From Acidobacteriota bacterium (GTDB lineage Bacteria; Acidobacteriota; UBA6911; JACQSX01), in contig JACQSX010000001.1 in assembly GCA_016211105.1 (NCBI GenBank), positions 1 to 40,103 on the forward strand: 40,103 bases of DNA. The letters are read 5' to 3'. A program made the translations under genes and the position numbers. The notes below the pieces were generated by a model. That model saw only the letters and a list, made by a program, of their open reading frames with translations. It was not told where the DNA came from and searched no databases. Position 1 is the stretch's first letter. Every line of letters begins with the position of its first letter. Below, piece by piece: positions 1 to 8,308 of the stretch.

Positions 1-152
1 ATTTTGCGATTCCTGCCGAGGGAATCAAGGAGATCAAGGTCCTGCTGACCGCGATAGGGGGAAAGGTTGTCTATGCCGCACCAGAGTTCGGATCGGTAGA
101 CAGAGGCCTCTTCAAGTCTGCGGAGTATTACGGGAAGGCTGTGTTGAAGTGA
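1..152 (+). CDS. Amidohydrolase family protein, C-terminal end only
   Basis: This is the last ~50 codons of a gene that begins left of the window; the reading frame runs from base 3 to a TGA at 150-152. The residues match the C-terminus of the complete amidohydrolase at 354-2237 closely: both have an IKVL-x-T-x-IGGKVVYA core, then a PEFG/PDFG segment and an LFKS-x-EY-x-GKAVL tail. This strand at the C-terminus of metal-dependent amidohydrolases closes the small beta-sandwich domain. The gene is therefore a tandem paralogue of the next one, 201 bases upstream of it. Its N-terminus and metal-binding residues are outside the window and cannot be judged. Confidence 0.85.
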   Translation, partial: FAIPAEGIKEIKVLLTAIGGKVVYAAPEFGSVDRGLFKSAEYYGKAVLK

Positions 153-353
153 CAGCAGAACTTCAGGCGGATCGGTATCCAAAAGCGGGATCAAGATAAT
201 TTTGGCTGCCCAGCTGCAGAGAGTTGGAACTTTTTCGGTGTGTCAGGTTGCAGAAGGGTGGAATTGCAGAAGCGTGACCCTCACTCACGTGGCAAGTGGC
301 TTTTGGTAGGGCTGGGTGTGTAATTTTCTTACTAGCTTTCAAGGAGGATCAAA

Positions 354-2237
354 ATGAAGCCTCTCCGGACATTATCTATAGGCGCTTTTCTTGGTTTACT
401 GCTGTTATGTTATGACGAGGGCGCAACGGCTGCCGAAATACCTGACTTGATCGTCCTCAATGGGAAGATACTTACCCTAGATGAAAACGTTTGGTTTCAG
501 TGGCCCAAGACACAATATGGGGGCAGACTCCTCGAAGCGATGGCGATCAAGGACGACACCATCATCGCTGTAGGTACCAATGACGAGATCGGAAAACTGG
601 CGGGACCCAACACCAAGCGATTGGATGTGAACGGTAGGACGGTGCTACCTGGCATTGTTGATTCTCATCGACACATCACCGGCTATAGGCCGCAAGACTT
701 TCCGCAGGTACAGGCGGTCAAAGTGCCGCCAAGCGGCGACAAGGAAGTGGTCCGGAAAGGCATCTTTGATGCGATTAAGCAAGAGGTGCAAAAGAAGAAA
801 CCGGGCGAGTGGATCATTATCAATCCGGAAGGAGACGTTGCCCGGCAGTTGATTCTCTTCGAAGACATCAAGCGCGCCGACCTGGATCGCGCCGCTCCCA
901 ATCACCCGCTCATTCTCAACGAGGTTGGTTCTGGGCCTAATAGCCAGATCCGGTTCAACACCACAGCTAGAAAAATTATTGAGAAGGAGCTCCCCGGCAC
1001 CAAATTTTTCTCCGACGAGTTCATCAAACATGATGGAGTCAATCTGAGCGGCTTGGTGATCAAGGATGTCATTCTCCAGGGGAAGGAAGCAGAGTACGCT
1101 GAATCGATCAAGAAGTTGGTCATAGAAACTCACCTCCCCTATGGCATAACGAGCGTGGCGACTCGAGTCATGCGGGTCCCACTGCAAGCGTATCTGCTTC
1201 TGGATGCTAAAGGGGAGATGCCTTATCGGTTCTGCTGGCTATTCAGCGACGGTTCTTATCACAACGGCCCGGGGTTTTATCGGCGTATGCCTAATACTGC
1301 GGGAGTGGGGAGTAAGTACGTGTGGAGCTGCGGAGTTCAGGAGGAGGCGGTCGACTCACCCTCGACGGGAATGTGCACCACCATGCCCAGCAAGAACGCC
1401 GTCCTGACGGAAAGACACAAGAGATCCGGCATTGACACCTGCTTTCTACATGATCCGGTCGTGCGGGCTTCGACGAAAGACCAACTTCAGTTTCAGCGTG
1501 GTACTGGATACCATTCCAGTGGCGACCATACCGCAGATCTAATCTTTGAAATGATCGGGGAAATCCAGCGTGAGACGGGGATGACCGACCAGCAGTTTAA
1601 GGACAAACGGATCGCCTTCGAGCACTTGCACATTATCCGGCCAGATCAGGATCCCAAACTAAAGAAGTATGGAATCCTCTTGGGGATTGGGACCAACTAC
1701 ATGGCAAGCAACCTGAACCCCAACAAGCCGGACAATGTTGCTCAGAATTACGGGGAAGAGTACTTGAAGTGGCAGATGCCGGCAAAACGTTTCCTGGATG
1801 AGGGCATCATGGTTCTTAACAACGAAATGGGCACCAATCCGTTTGAGTCATTGAAAAGGATCATCACACGCGAAGTGTGTTTTACACCTCGACTGCCGGG
1901 CGAGGGAGAAATCGGCGTGGAGAAGTGCATGCTCATTGCCCCGGAGCAAAAAGTGGACCGAATCACCGCTATGCTCATGTCTACGAAATGGCCCGCGTAC
2001 TATCTGCTTCGAGAAAACAGCATCGGCTCTCTGGAAGTTGGAAAGTGGGCTGATTTCATGGTGCTTGACCGTGATTATATGACCGTACCCGAGAAGGAGA
2101 TCGCCAATATTAAGGTACTGATGACGGTCATCGGAGGAAAAGTGGTCTATGCCAGCCCCGACTTCGGAGTGGTCGACAAGGCGCTGTTCAAGTCTCCGGA
2201 GTACGTGGGAAAGGCGGTGCTGGCGAGCGCGCGCTAA
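354..2237 (+). CDS. Secreted amidohydrolase family protein (YtcJ-like)
   Basis: A 627-residue metal-dependent hydrolase of the amidohydrolase superfamily. The start is fixed by AAGGAGG just upstream of ATG 354. Residues 1-27 form a signal peptide ending near ATAA, so the protein acts outside the cytoplasm. The beta-sandwich begins at about residue 30, and the metal-binding H-x-H is H105 and H107 in DSHRH. A later FEHLH segment resembles the IEHxQ metal region of YtcJ relatives. The C-terminus has the usual G-S-L-E-V-G-K-x-A-D-F closing strand. The family hydrolyses C-N or related bonds; the substrate here cannot be read from sequence. It is about four-fifths identical to the partial gene at 39376 and clearly related to 36775-38706. 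The gene for a second secreted protein follows after 52 bases, so the two are probably one transcript. Confidence 0.9.
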   Translation: MKPLRTLSIGAFLGLLLLCYDEGATAAEIPDLIVLNGKILTLDENVWFQWPKTQYGGRLLEAMAIKDDTIIAVGTNDEIGKLAGPNTKRLDVNGRTVLPGIVDSHRHITGYRPQDFPQVQAVKVPPSGDKEVVRKGIFDAIKQEVQKKKPGEWIIINPEGDVARQLILFEDIKRADLDRAAPNHPLILNEVGSGPNSQIRFNTTARKIIEKELPGTKFFSDEFIKHDGVNLSGLVIKDVILQGKEAEYAESIKKLVIETHLPYGITSVATRVMRVPLQAYLLLDAKGEMPYRFCWLFSDGSYHNGPGFYRRMPNTAGVGSKYVWSCGVQEEAVDSPSTGMCTTMPSKNAVLTERHKRSGIDTCFLHDPVVRASTKDQLQFQRGTGYHSSGDHTADLIFEMIGEIQRETGMTDQQFKDKRIAFEHLHIIRPDQDPKLKKYGILLGIGTNYMASNLNPNKPDNVAQNYGEEYLKWQMPAKRFLDEGIMVLNNEMGTNPFESLKRIITREVCFTPRLPGEGEIGVEKCMLIAPEQKVDRITAMLMSTKWPAYYLLRENSIGSLEVGKWADFMVLDRDYMTVPEKEIANIKVLMTVIGGKVVYASPDFGVVDKALFKSPEYVGKAVLASAR

Positions 2238-2289
2238 GGAGAAAGGCCCAGATGTCGCAATTTCGGTCTGAGTTTCTCAAGGAGGTCTC

Positions 2290-3639
2290 ATGACTCATAT
2301 TAGTAGCATCCCCAGAAAATATTTTTTCATCTGTTTGGTGAGCCTGTTTCTTGGAGTTCCCCACCTTGCGGCTCAGCTCAAGGAAGGCAACGCTCCCGTG
2401 TTGGAGCAATGCAAGGTGACCTCCCTTGAGCAGTTGATGTCGGCGGCCCGGTATACACTGCAGAAGGGCATCGACCCGCCATTAAAGCGGGGGGATAGCC
2501 TCCTAATTGTTGATAATAATTATCATCCGTGGATTTTGGAGGCTCTTGAGCGGGCAGCCGAGGAGTTGGGGCTTAACACTAGCGTGGTTAAGGTAATGAG
2601 AAGAAGAGATGCCGGCGGAAACACACTGTGGCCAAAATGGTTTGAGGAAGCCTTCTGGAGCTCGGACGGAGTGGTTGCATCCACGGGGGTCCGCCTATCT
2701 TTTCCTATGGAGCAGCGCTTCCAGAGGGCGTACAACAGGGTTTATTCGATCATGCCAGAGACGCTCGAGAATTTTGCCTATTTACCCTGGTCAACGTTCC
2801 CGCAAGAGTTGGACTACGCAATTCAGAAAAAATTTCATGAGTTTGTGAATTTGGAGGGCGGGCCTCGGCACTTTCACTTGACGGATCCCGGCGGGACAGA
2901 CTTGACCTGGACCATGGAAATGGATCGACAATGGGTTGAGGAAAGATTCCCGACCAACTTGTACAAATGGGATTACGCTCTAATCAGATTCGCAAGCTAC
3001 CTGCACGATCACGGCATGTTGAATCCTTCGGGTAGCAAAATTGCCGATGCTAAAGGAGTGGTAGCCACAACTGTGCTTCACAGTGGTCCGATTCCCATGA
3101 TGCGAATGTACATGGAGAGCGGAAAAATTACCCGAATCGAGGGGGGAGGCGCGGCAGGTGAGGACTGGAAGTCAGCGATTCAACGTTACAAAGACCTTGA
3201 CTATAAAATGCCGCACGGCGTGGGGACAGCGATGTGGCTGGAAGAAGTCTCAGTCGGGACGAGTCCCAAGCAGCGGAATCCAATCGTTTGCAGTCCGGAT
3301 TATTACAAGTACAAAGAGAACGTAGACACAAGAGGATCGTGGCCCAGCTATCGCAACTGGACCCAAGGCCTGCGGCGCGCGGGAGTGATGCACCTGGGAT
3401 TTGGTAAAGGGTGGCATCCTGGAGCTGACCGTCAAGGCCAGTATAAGGTGACGTGGCATAGAGATATTGAGTTGTACTTCCCTACGCTGACCGTCGAAGG
3501 ACGTAAATTGATTGACCACGGCCACCTGACGGTGCTGGATGACCCAGAAATACGTCGGCTCGCCGCCAAATACGGGGATCCGGACGCGCTTTTGAAGGTG
3601 GAGTGGATTCCTCCCCACTGGGATCCCAACAGGTGGTGA
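2290..3639 (+). CDS. Secreted protein with M29 aminopeptidase-like fold, function unknown
   Basis: A 449-residue protein with a strong ribosome site (AAGGAGGT) ahead of ATG 2290 and a signal peptide (residues 1-28, ending around HLAAQ). The N-terminal half has the DSLLIVDNNYHPWI segment, typical of an alpha/beta domain that carries a substrate pocket. The C-terminal half resembles thermophilic (M29) aminopeptidases and the related NicX-type dihydroxypyridine dioxygenases: a G-V-V-A-T strand, an I-x-x-I-E-G-G turn, then H-L-G-F-G-K followed by H-R-D-I-E-L and T-V-x-G-R-K-L-I-D-H-G. Those histidines and acids are the likely metal ligands. The match is from memory of family patterns and is moderate. 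It lies 52 bases behind the secreted amidohydrolase, which suggests the two proteins process the same extracellular compound. Stop TGA at 3637. Confidence 0.7.
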   Translation: MTHISSIPRKYFFICLVSLFLGVPHLAAQLKEGNAPVLEQCKVTSLEQLMSAARYTLQKGIDPPLKRGDSLLIVDNNYHPWILEALERAAEELGLNTSVVKVMRRRDAGGNTLWPKWFEEAFWSSDGVVASTGVRLSFPMEQRFQRAYNRVYSIMPETLENFAYLPWSTFPQELDYAIQKKFHEFVNLEGGPRHFHLTDPGGTDLTWTMEMDRQWVEERFPTNLYKWDYALIRFASYLHDHGMLNPSGSKIADAKGVVATTVLHSGPIPMMRMYMESGKITRIEGGGAAGEDWKSAIQRYKDLDYKMPHGVGTAMWLEEVSVGTSPKQRNPIVCSPDYYKYKENVDTRGSWPSYRNWTQGLRRAGVMHLGFGKGWHPGADRQGQYKVTWHRDIELYFPTLTVEGRKLIDHGHLTVLDDPEIRRLAAKYGDPDALLKVEWIPPHWDPNRW

Positions 3640-3742
3640 CCGGCGATGTCCTCAATGCCGTAGCTGGCCGGAGATTTTTCACTAGGAGCGGCGAAGCATA
3701 ATGAATATAATAGCTCCAACAAAAAACACCCGGACAGCAAGA

Positions 3743-3900
3743 ATGGCGAGCACGGCGGCCAGCAGTGAGTTATTGGGGCAGCTAGAAAACAGCAGCGACG
3801 GTGTCTCGCTGTGGGTCTTGGCCAAAAGATCCTTTGCTGGAATCGCGCGGCTCAGGCATTGCTGGGTTTCCACCTACAGGGCACATGGCCCGTTCAATCT
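3743..3900 (+). pseudogene. PAS-domain sensor protein, frameshifted N-terminal remnant
   Basis: From ATG 3743 one frame reads MASTAASSELLGQLENSSDG and then runs out of similarity. From about 3811 a different frame continues with VGLGQKILCWNRAAQALLGF. Joined, these give the usual opening of a small PAS sensor (x-x-L-L-x-x-L-x-x-S-x-D-G-V ... I-L-x-W-N-R-A-A-x-x-L-L-G-F). The second part fades after about 3885, with no trace of the rest of the PAS fold or of an output domain. It lies between two convergent genes. I read it as a truncated, frameshifted gene; the WNRAAxxLLG signature is the strongest evidence. Confidence 0.55.
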
Positions 3901-3910
3901 GTGCAAGTCG

Positions 3911-5458
3911 TCACCCGAGAAGTTGCTGAAGTTGGAAGCGTAGGATTTTACCGGAGCCAGTTCGAGGAATCTGGTCGACATAGCGAATCGAATCAGGGAC
4001 CTTGTAAGAGGACAGATGCGCGCTACAATAGTCTTTCAGATCCCCCTCGCCTATCCGTGCGCCGGGTTTGCATGCCACAAACAGTACAGGGACTTCCCCT
4101 AGGAACTGGTGCTTGCCGGCCACGACTGCGCAGTCCAGAACCCCTGGGAACTGCTGAACCACTTCCTCGATCTCTGCCGGCGCAATATTCTGTCCGCCGC
4201 GGATGATGATCTCCTTGAGGCGGCCGGTAATCGTAATAAACCCATTTAGATCGGACCTTGCCAAGTCTCCCGTCAGGAACCAGCCGTCGACAAGCGTCTT
4301 TGCGGTTTCTTCAGGCTTATTGTGATAACTCTGCATCACGTTCGGTCCTCGGACAATCAATTCCCCTTCCTCGCCAAACGCCACATCTTGACGTGTCTTC
4401 GGGTTGACAATTCTTACTGCCAGGCCCGGCAGCGGAAGTCCACAGGATCCGAGGATCCGCGGCTGGTTTGGCCAGTTTAACGTGATCATGCTGGAAGTCT
4501 CCGTGGTACCCAACCCGTCAATCAACGGAACGCCGGTTCGCCGCTCAAATTCGGCATTCAAGGTTGCCGACATGATCGCTCCGGCTGAAATACAGACGCG
4601 CAGCTTTCCGAAATCAAGCGGCAGGTCGCCAGCGCGCTCCAGCAAGTAATGAAACATCGTCGGGACCGCCGGAAAGATCGTGAACTGGCCACTGCGCAGC
4701 AAAGAGAGCGCCCCATCCGTCGAGAAGCGTTCCATCACCCGGGTCGTGGCGCCAGTCACCACGGTTCCCAAGACAACCAGGTCAAGAGCATAGCCATGGA
4801 ACAGAGGCAGAGGACAGAGCATGTGATCAGCGGGCCCTAGTCCTGCGATGGGCTGCCAGCAGGAAGCAATGACCCACAGATTACTCCTCTGCGTAAGAAC
4901 TACACCCTTTGCTTTGCCCGTTGTCCCAGAGGTGTACAGGATAAAGGATGGCGCATCGATATCGATTCCACGCGCAGCGTCGGGTCTCACCGCTCCCCGC
5001 ATCAAAGACTCATACGATCTCACATCATCTGCGGTAGCGGTCGCTTCAATTCCGGTAAGCACGATCGCTCGCAGCGACGGAACCAAAGAACGAAGTCCGG
5101 CTAACCTCGGTTCGCGCTCAGCGGAGGAGATTACGGCGACACATGCAACGTCCTGCAACCGATAGAGCACTTCGTCTTCGGAAGCCTCGTAACTGATGGG
5201 AACTACGATCGCACCTCTGCGAACTACTGCCAGGCAGGACTCGACCCAAAGCACGGAATTCGGCAGGTAGATTGCTACAGACTCTCCCGGATGGATCCCC
5301 ATTTCAAGAAGCGCGCTCGCAAGCCTAGCCGAACGCTGCTCCAGTTCCTGGTAGGTCACCGAAGTGTTTGCATCGTAATACGCGGTCTGGTTGCCCTGCT
5401 GCTGAGACCTCTCCCTGAGATGAACATCGATCGGCTTGATCAGGTTGAACTCAATCAT
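3911..5458 (-). CDS. AMP-forming acyl-CoA synthetase (class I adenylate-forming ligase)
   Basis: A 515-residue ligase that activates a carboxylic acid to its CoA thioester with ATP. I start it at ATG 5458 because GAGGAG sits a few bases upstream; a longer TTG-started version (5494) lacks this. The adenylation signature YTSGTTGKAKG is at residues 175-185, followed later by GLGTTE, the LTGDLA hinge region with GRLKEIIIRGGQNI, and a C-terminal PRTGSGKILR carrying the catalytic lysine. Length and motif order are normal. The acid specificity cannot be told. It is last of four leftward genes, about 180 bases behind the 4-hydroxybutyryl-CoA-dehydratase-like gene, and would supply that enzyme's CoA ester. 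Confidence 0.93.
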   Translation of the reverse strand: MIEFNLIKPIDVHLRERSQQQGNQTAYYDANTSVTYQELEQRSARLASALLEMGIHPGESVAIYLPNSVLWVESCLAVVRRGAIVVPISYEASEDEVLYRLQDVACVAVISSAEREPRLAGLRSLVPSLRAIVLTGIEATATADDVRSYESLMRGAVRPDAARGIDIDAPSFILYTSGTTGKAKGVVLTQRSNLWVIASCWQPIAGLGPADHMLCPLPLFHGYALDLVVLGTVVTGATTRVMERFSTDGALSLLRSGQFTIFPAVPTMFHYLLERAGDLPLDFGKLRVCISAGAIMSATLNAEFERRTGVPLIDGLGTTETSSMITLNWPNQPRILGSCGLPLPGLAVRIVNPKTRQDVAFGEEGELIVRGPNVMQSYHNKPEETAKTLVDGWFLTGDLARSDLNGFITITGRLKEIIIRGGQNIAPAEIEEVVQQFPGVLDCAVVAGKHQFLGEVPVLFVACKPGARIGEGDLKDYCSAHLSSYKVPDSIRYVDQIPRTGSGKILRFQLQQLLG

Positions 5459-5637
5459 TTCTTCGCTCCTCAGTACCTCTAGTAAGCATTGCAAAACAGG
5501 GTGACAACCAACCGACGCAGGGAAGCGCAGACACGGGGAAACGGTGAGCAGGATGTGTCACTGTGTTTTGAAATCCTCAGTAGGTCCATAGGCGCTCTAT
5601 CCCTTACAGAGGGTTTTCAGTAGTGCCCCGGGCGGTC

Positions 5638-7083
5638 TCACTGGATATCTAAAAGGCGCCTGACGCGGTTCATTTTGCTTTCCAGCTCCGCTTGACGGCC
5701 AATCATGATGCGTTGGGCCATCGGGGATCCCGCCCCATGTACCGATTCAATCAGGTATGCGACGGCTCCTGCGCCGGCGACAATGTTTTCGATCAAACGT
5801 AAAACCTTCATCCGATCCGCTACGTCAATGCCTTCGGCTGCAGCTAAATATTTCCTGATATAAGGACCGGTTACCGGGTCATCCAGGTCTCTGGCCGAGG
5901 GCATGGTCCCCAGCAACCCACCGGCAATGTCAATCGCCAGATGGGCTAGGTCAAACGGAAAGCGAGTCACATTCAACTTGCATACGTTGGCCAAAAGCAT
6001 GTCAACCTCGTAGTTACCAGCCATCGTTTGGCGCCCCAAGGCCGAGCAAGCAATCCCACAAGCAAACATCGTTTCGTTGAGATGGATCATTTCAATAATC
6101 TTGTCCCGAATGTGCGAAGCGCGATCCACTCCGTTCATGCGAGCAATCAGGGCTGTAGCTCCGATGAGGACATCACCGACACCCGCTTTACATCCTCCGT
6201 AACTCTGGCGGTGGTAAGCTGCGAAACGCTCCACGAGTTTCCCACACTGGTCAATTTCTCCATTCAGGAATATGCGCTCCTCTGGAACAAAGACATCTTC
6301 AAAAATCGTCATGACCTCCTGACCGCCAAAAGTGGGGTTACCCACATCCAGCCATTTATCCCCCTCAAGTTTCCTAGTGTCGCTGGCTTGCCGGCCATAG
6401 ATATACCGGATACCCTTCGTATTGGTCGGAACGGCAAAGCAAATCGCCCAATTCTCCTCGCCTTGGTCCATGGCAGCCGTCGGCATCACCATAATTTCAT
6501 GAGAGTTGAGTATTCCTGTCTGATGCAACTTGGCGCCGCGCACTACGACGCCATTGGTTCTACGCTCTGTTACTCGCAGGAAAAGATCCGGATCCTTTTG
6601 ATCCTTCGGTCGTTTACTCCGGTCACCTTTGGGGTCCGTCATCGCCCCATCTACTACCCAATCCTCTCGTTGGACTTGCGTCCAGTACTTCCGAAAACGC
6701 TGATGATATTTCGTGCCATGTTTCTGGTCACACTCATAGGTAACGCTGAATACTGCGTTGCCTGCGTCTAAACCAACACACCGTTGGAAACAACATGCCG
6801 TGATGTTCCCACAGTGCCTCTGCATCAGCACCTTATTGATCAAGTCTTCCGTACTTTGGTTCAAATGGGTAAAACGATTGATTTCTTCCCCTGATAAGGA
6901 CGAACGTACCCGGAAAAGCCCTCGCGTCTCATCGCTGTGGGCACAGTCATACGTCATTGCCAAAGCACAAACTGAGGGCTTCACCAGTGGGTGCTCCGTC
7001 AAGTTTTTGGTTTTGTCGCCCATTACATGAGCCTCTAGTTCCAAAGACTTTATGGAAGCTACGTACTCAGGCCCTGTTTTCAC
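5638..7083 (-). CDS. 4-hydroxybutyryl-CoA dehydratase / vinylacetyl-CoA isomerase-like protein (AbfD type)
   Basis: A 481-residue member of the HpaB/AbfD flavoprotein family. AbfD dehydrates 4-hydroxybutyryl-CoA to crotonyl-CoA by a ketyl-radical route using FAD and a [4Fe-4S] cluster bound by three Cys and one His. All four ligands appear here at the expected spacing: C98 and C102 (CFQRC), H291 and C298 (HRQSYGGC). Plain hydroxyphenylacetate monooxygenases lack them, so this is the dehydratase branch. The start is a GTG whose bases overlap the TGA of the upstream Fe-S gene (GTGA), implying translational coupling. The N-terminus (KTGPEYVASI) matches the usual family start. In context the CoA substrate is probably made by the downstream ligase. 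The true substrate could be a substituted 4-hydroxyacyl-CoA rather than 4-hydroxybutyrate. Confidence 0.88.
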   Translation of the reverse strand: MKTGPEYVASIKSLELEAHVMGDKTKNLTEHPLVKPSVCALAMTYDCAHSDETRGLFRVRSSLSGEEINRFTHLNQSTEDLINKVLMQRHCGNITACCFQRCVGLDAGNAVFSVTYECDQKHGTKYHQRFRKYWTQVQREDWVVDGAMTDPKGDRSKRPKDQKDPDLFLRVTERRTNGVVVRGAKLHQTGILNSHEIMVMPTAAMDQGEENWAICFAVPTNTKGIRYIYGRQASDTRKLEGDKWLDVGNPTFGGQEVMTIFEDVFVPEERIFLNGEIDQCGKLVERFAAYHRQSYGGCKAGVGDVLIGATALIARMNGVDRASHIRDKIIEMIHLNETMFACGIACSALGRQTMAGNYEVDMLLANVCKLNVTRFPFDLAHLAIDIAGGLLGTMPSARDLDDPVTGPYIRKYLAAAEGIDVADRMKVLRLIENIVAGAGAVAYLIESVHGAGSPMAQRIMIGRQAELESKMNRVRRLLDIQ

Positions 7084-8306
7084 GGCTCAACTCTTTCCAT
7101 CACAAATTCGAGAAGACTTCGAACCTCGACACCTACTTTATGTTTCCGCGAGGCCAAAGAAAGATTCTCCACACAACGAACGCAAGGGGTCAGTAAAACA
7201 TCAGCTACCTCCTTGGCTTCTTTACACCTTTTGGCGGAATGAAAATCCGTAAAGTCCGGATCATTTGAGGAAGTAACACTGTTACCACCTCCACAACATG
7301 CGGACCAACGCCTGATATATTCCATTTCTGTAAAATCAACCGCCGGCAGTTTCTTGACCGTTTGCCTGCTCTCGTCATAAAGTTCATGGCGCCTTCCGAT
7401 GTGTTCTTTCCCAAAGTGGCAAGGATCATGCAGCGTCACACCGACTCTCTTCCCTGAGTTGAACTTGAGTTTACCTGACTCAAGTAGATCCGGCAGAATC
7501 TCAACGGCGTGGACAACCTTGAAAGGCAGTTCTCCCACTAACAAGGGGTAATCGGAATAAAAAGTCCGATAACAGTTTGCACAGGAAAAGATAACCGTTT
7601 TGGCTCCACTACGCTCCATGGCCTCGACATTATGGATGGCGAGGTCTCTTTCAAGTTCGAAATCACCTGAAAACCCCGCGTGAAGGCCGCAGCACCACTC
7701 TTCCTCGGCTAGATAGCTCGGATTCAATCCACCTTTCCGTAGAAGGTGAATCATCGCCTTCGCTGTTTTAGGTTGCCGCCAAGAGGCATAACACCCTGCA
7801 AAATAAAGTAATTCTCCTTGCCTTGGAAGGTCTGAGTCTTGAGCCCACTTGGAGCGATTTACATTCGGAGAGCCAAATAGATTCTTCTTATTCCGCATCT
7901 TCTTATTCAACGCCATCGATTTGGGAGGGATCAGACCTTGTTTGTTTAGCTCCACCTTCATTGCGCGGCTTATATCCATATGGGGAATCGGAGGACAAAT
8001 GTGGTCGCAAACGCCGCAGTCCGGACAAGAAAAATATATTTTCTGCAACTCTTGGTTCAGTTCCAGCTTTTTATGTGCCACTTCTCTGGCGAAATAAGCC
8101 TTCGACCGAGCCTGGTTAGAAAACGTTTTGTAGTACTCCAAGGTAGGACACTTCCATTTCGAGACCGTCTGGTAACCATCGGCAAATGGTAGGTATGGGC
8201 CGCCGCCGCCAAAACATTGAGAGCAGCCGGCACAGCGATGCGTCCTATCTTTTATATCTTCCAATCTCACCAATCCCATTTCCATCACGCCCTCTTCGAA
8301 TGCCAC
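7080..8306 (-). CDS. Fe-S oxidoreductase with two CCG domains (GlcF/HdrD-like)
   Basis: A 408-residue electron-transfer subunit. The start is GTG 8306, two bases after the stop of the flavoprotein gene; the GGAGG of that gene's last codons is its ribosome site. An ATG-started extension to 8387 would overlap the upstream gene by 79 bases and lacks such a site. Two N-terminal cluster sites are visible: C25-x2-C28-x2-C31 with C53, and C94-x2-C97-x2-C100-x3-C104-P. Two cysteine-rich CCG domains follow, with EEWCCGLHAGFSG and SACCGGGNSV as their signatures. Proteins of this layout pass electrons from a FAD-linked hydroxyacid oxidase to quinone or another acceptor. It sits directly between that flavoprotein and the AbfD-like gene, so the three are one unit. 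Confidence 0.9.
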   Translation of the reverse strand: MAFEEGVMEMGLVRLEDIKDRTHRCAGCSQCFGGGGPYLPFADGYQTVSKWKCPTLEYYKTFSNQARSKAYFAREVAHKKLELNQELQKIYFSCPDCGVCDHICPPIPHMDISRAMKVELNKQGLIPPKSMALNKKMRNKKNLFGSPNVNRSKWAQDSDLPRQGELLYFAGCYASWRQPKTAKAMIHLLRKGGLNPSYLAEEEWCCGLHAGFSGDFELERDLAIHNVEAMERSGAKTVIFSCANCYRTFYSDYPLLVGELPFKVVHAVEILPDLLESGKLKFNSGKRVGVTLHDPCHFGKEHIGRRHELYDESRQTVKKLPAVDFTEMEYIRRWSACCGGGNSVTSSNDPDFTDFHSAKRCKEAKEVADVLLTPCVRCVENLSLASRKHKVGVEVRSLLEFVMERVEP

Positions 8307-8308
8307 GA

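Noticed and set aside
6028..6771. 247-codon open frame on the plus strand
   Set aside because: It is antisense to the AbfD-like gene, has no family character and no ribosome site.
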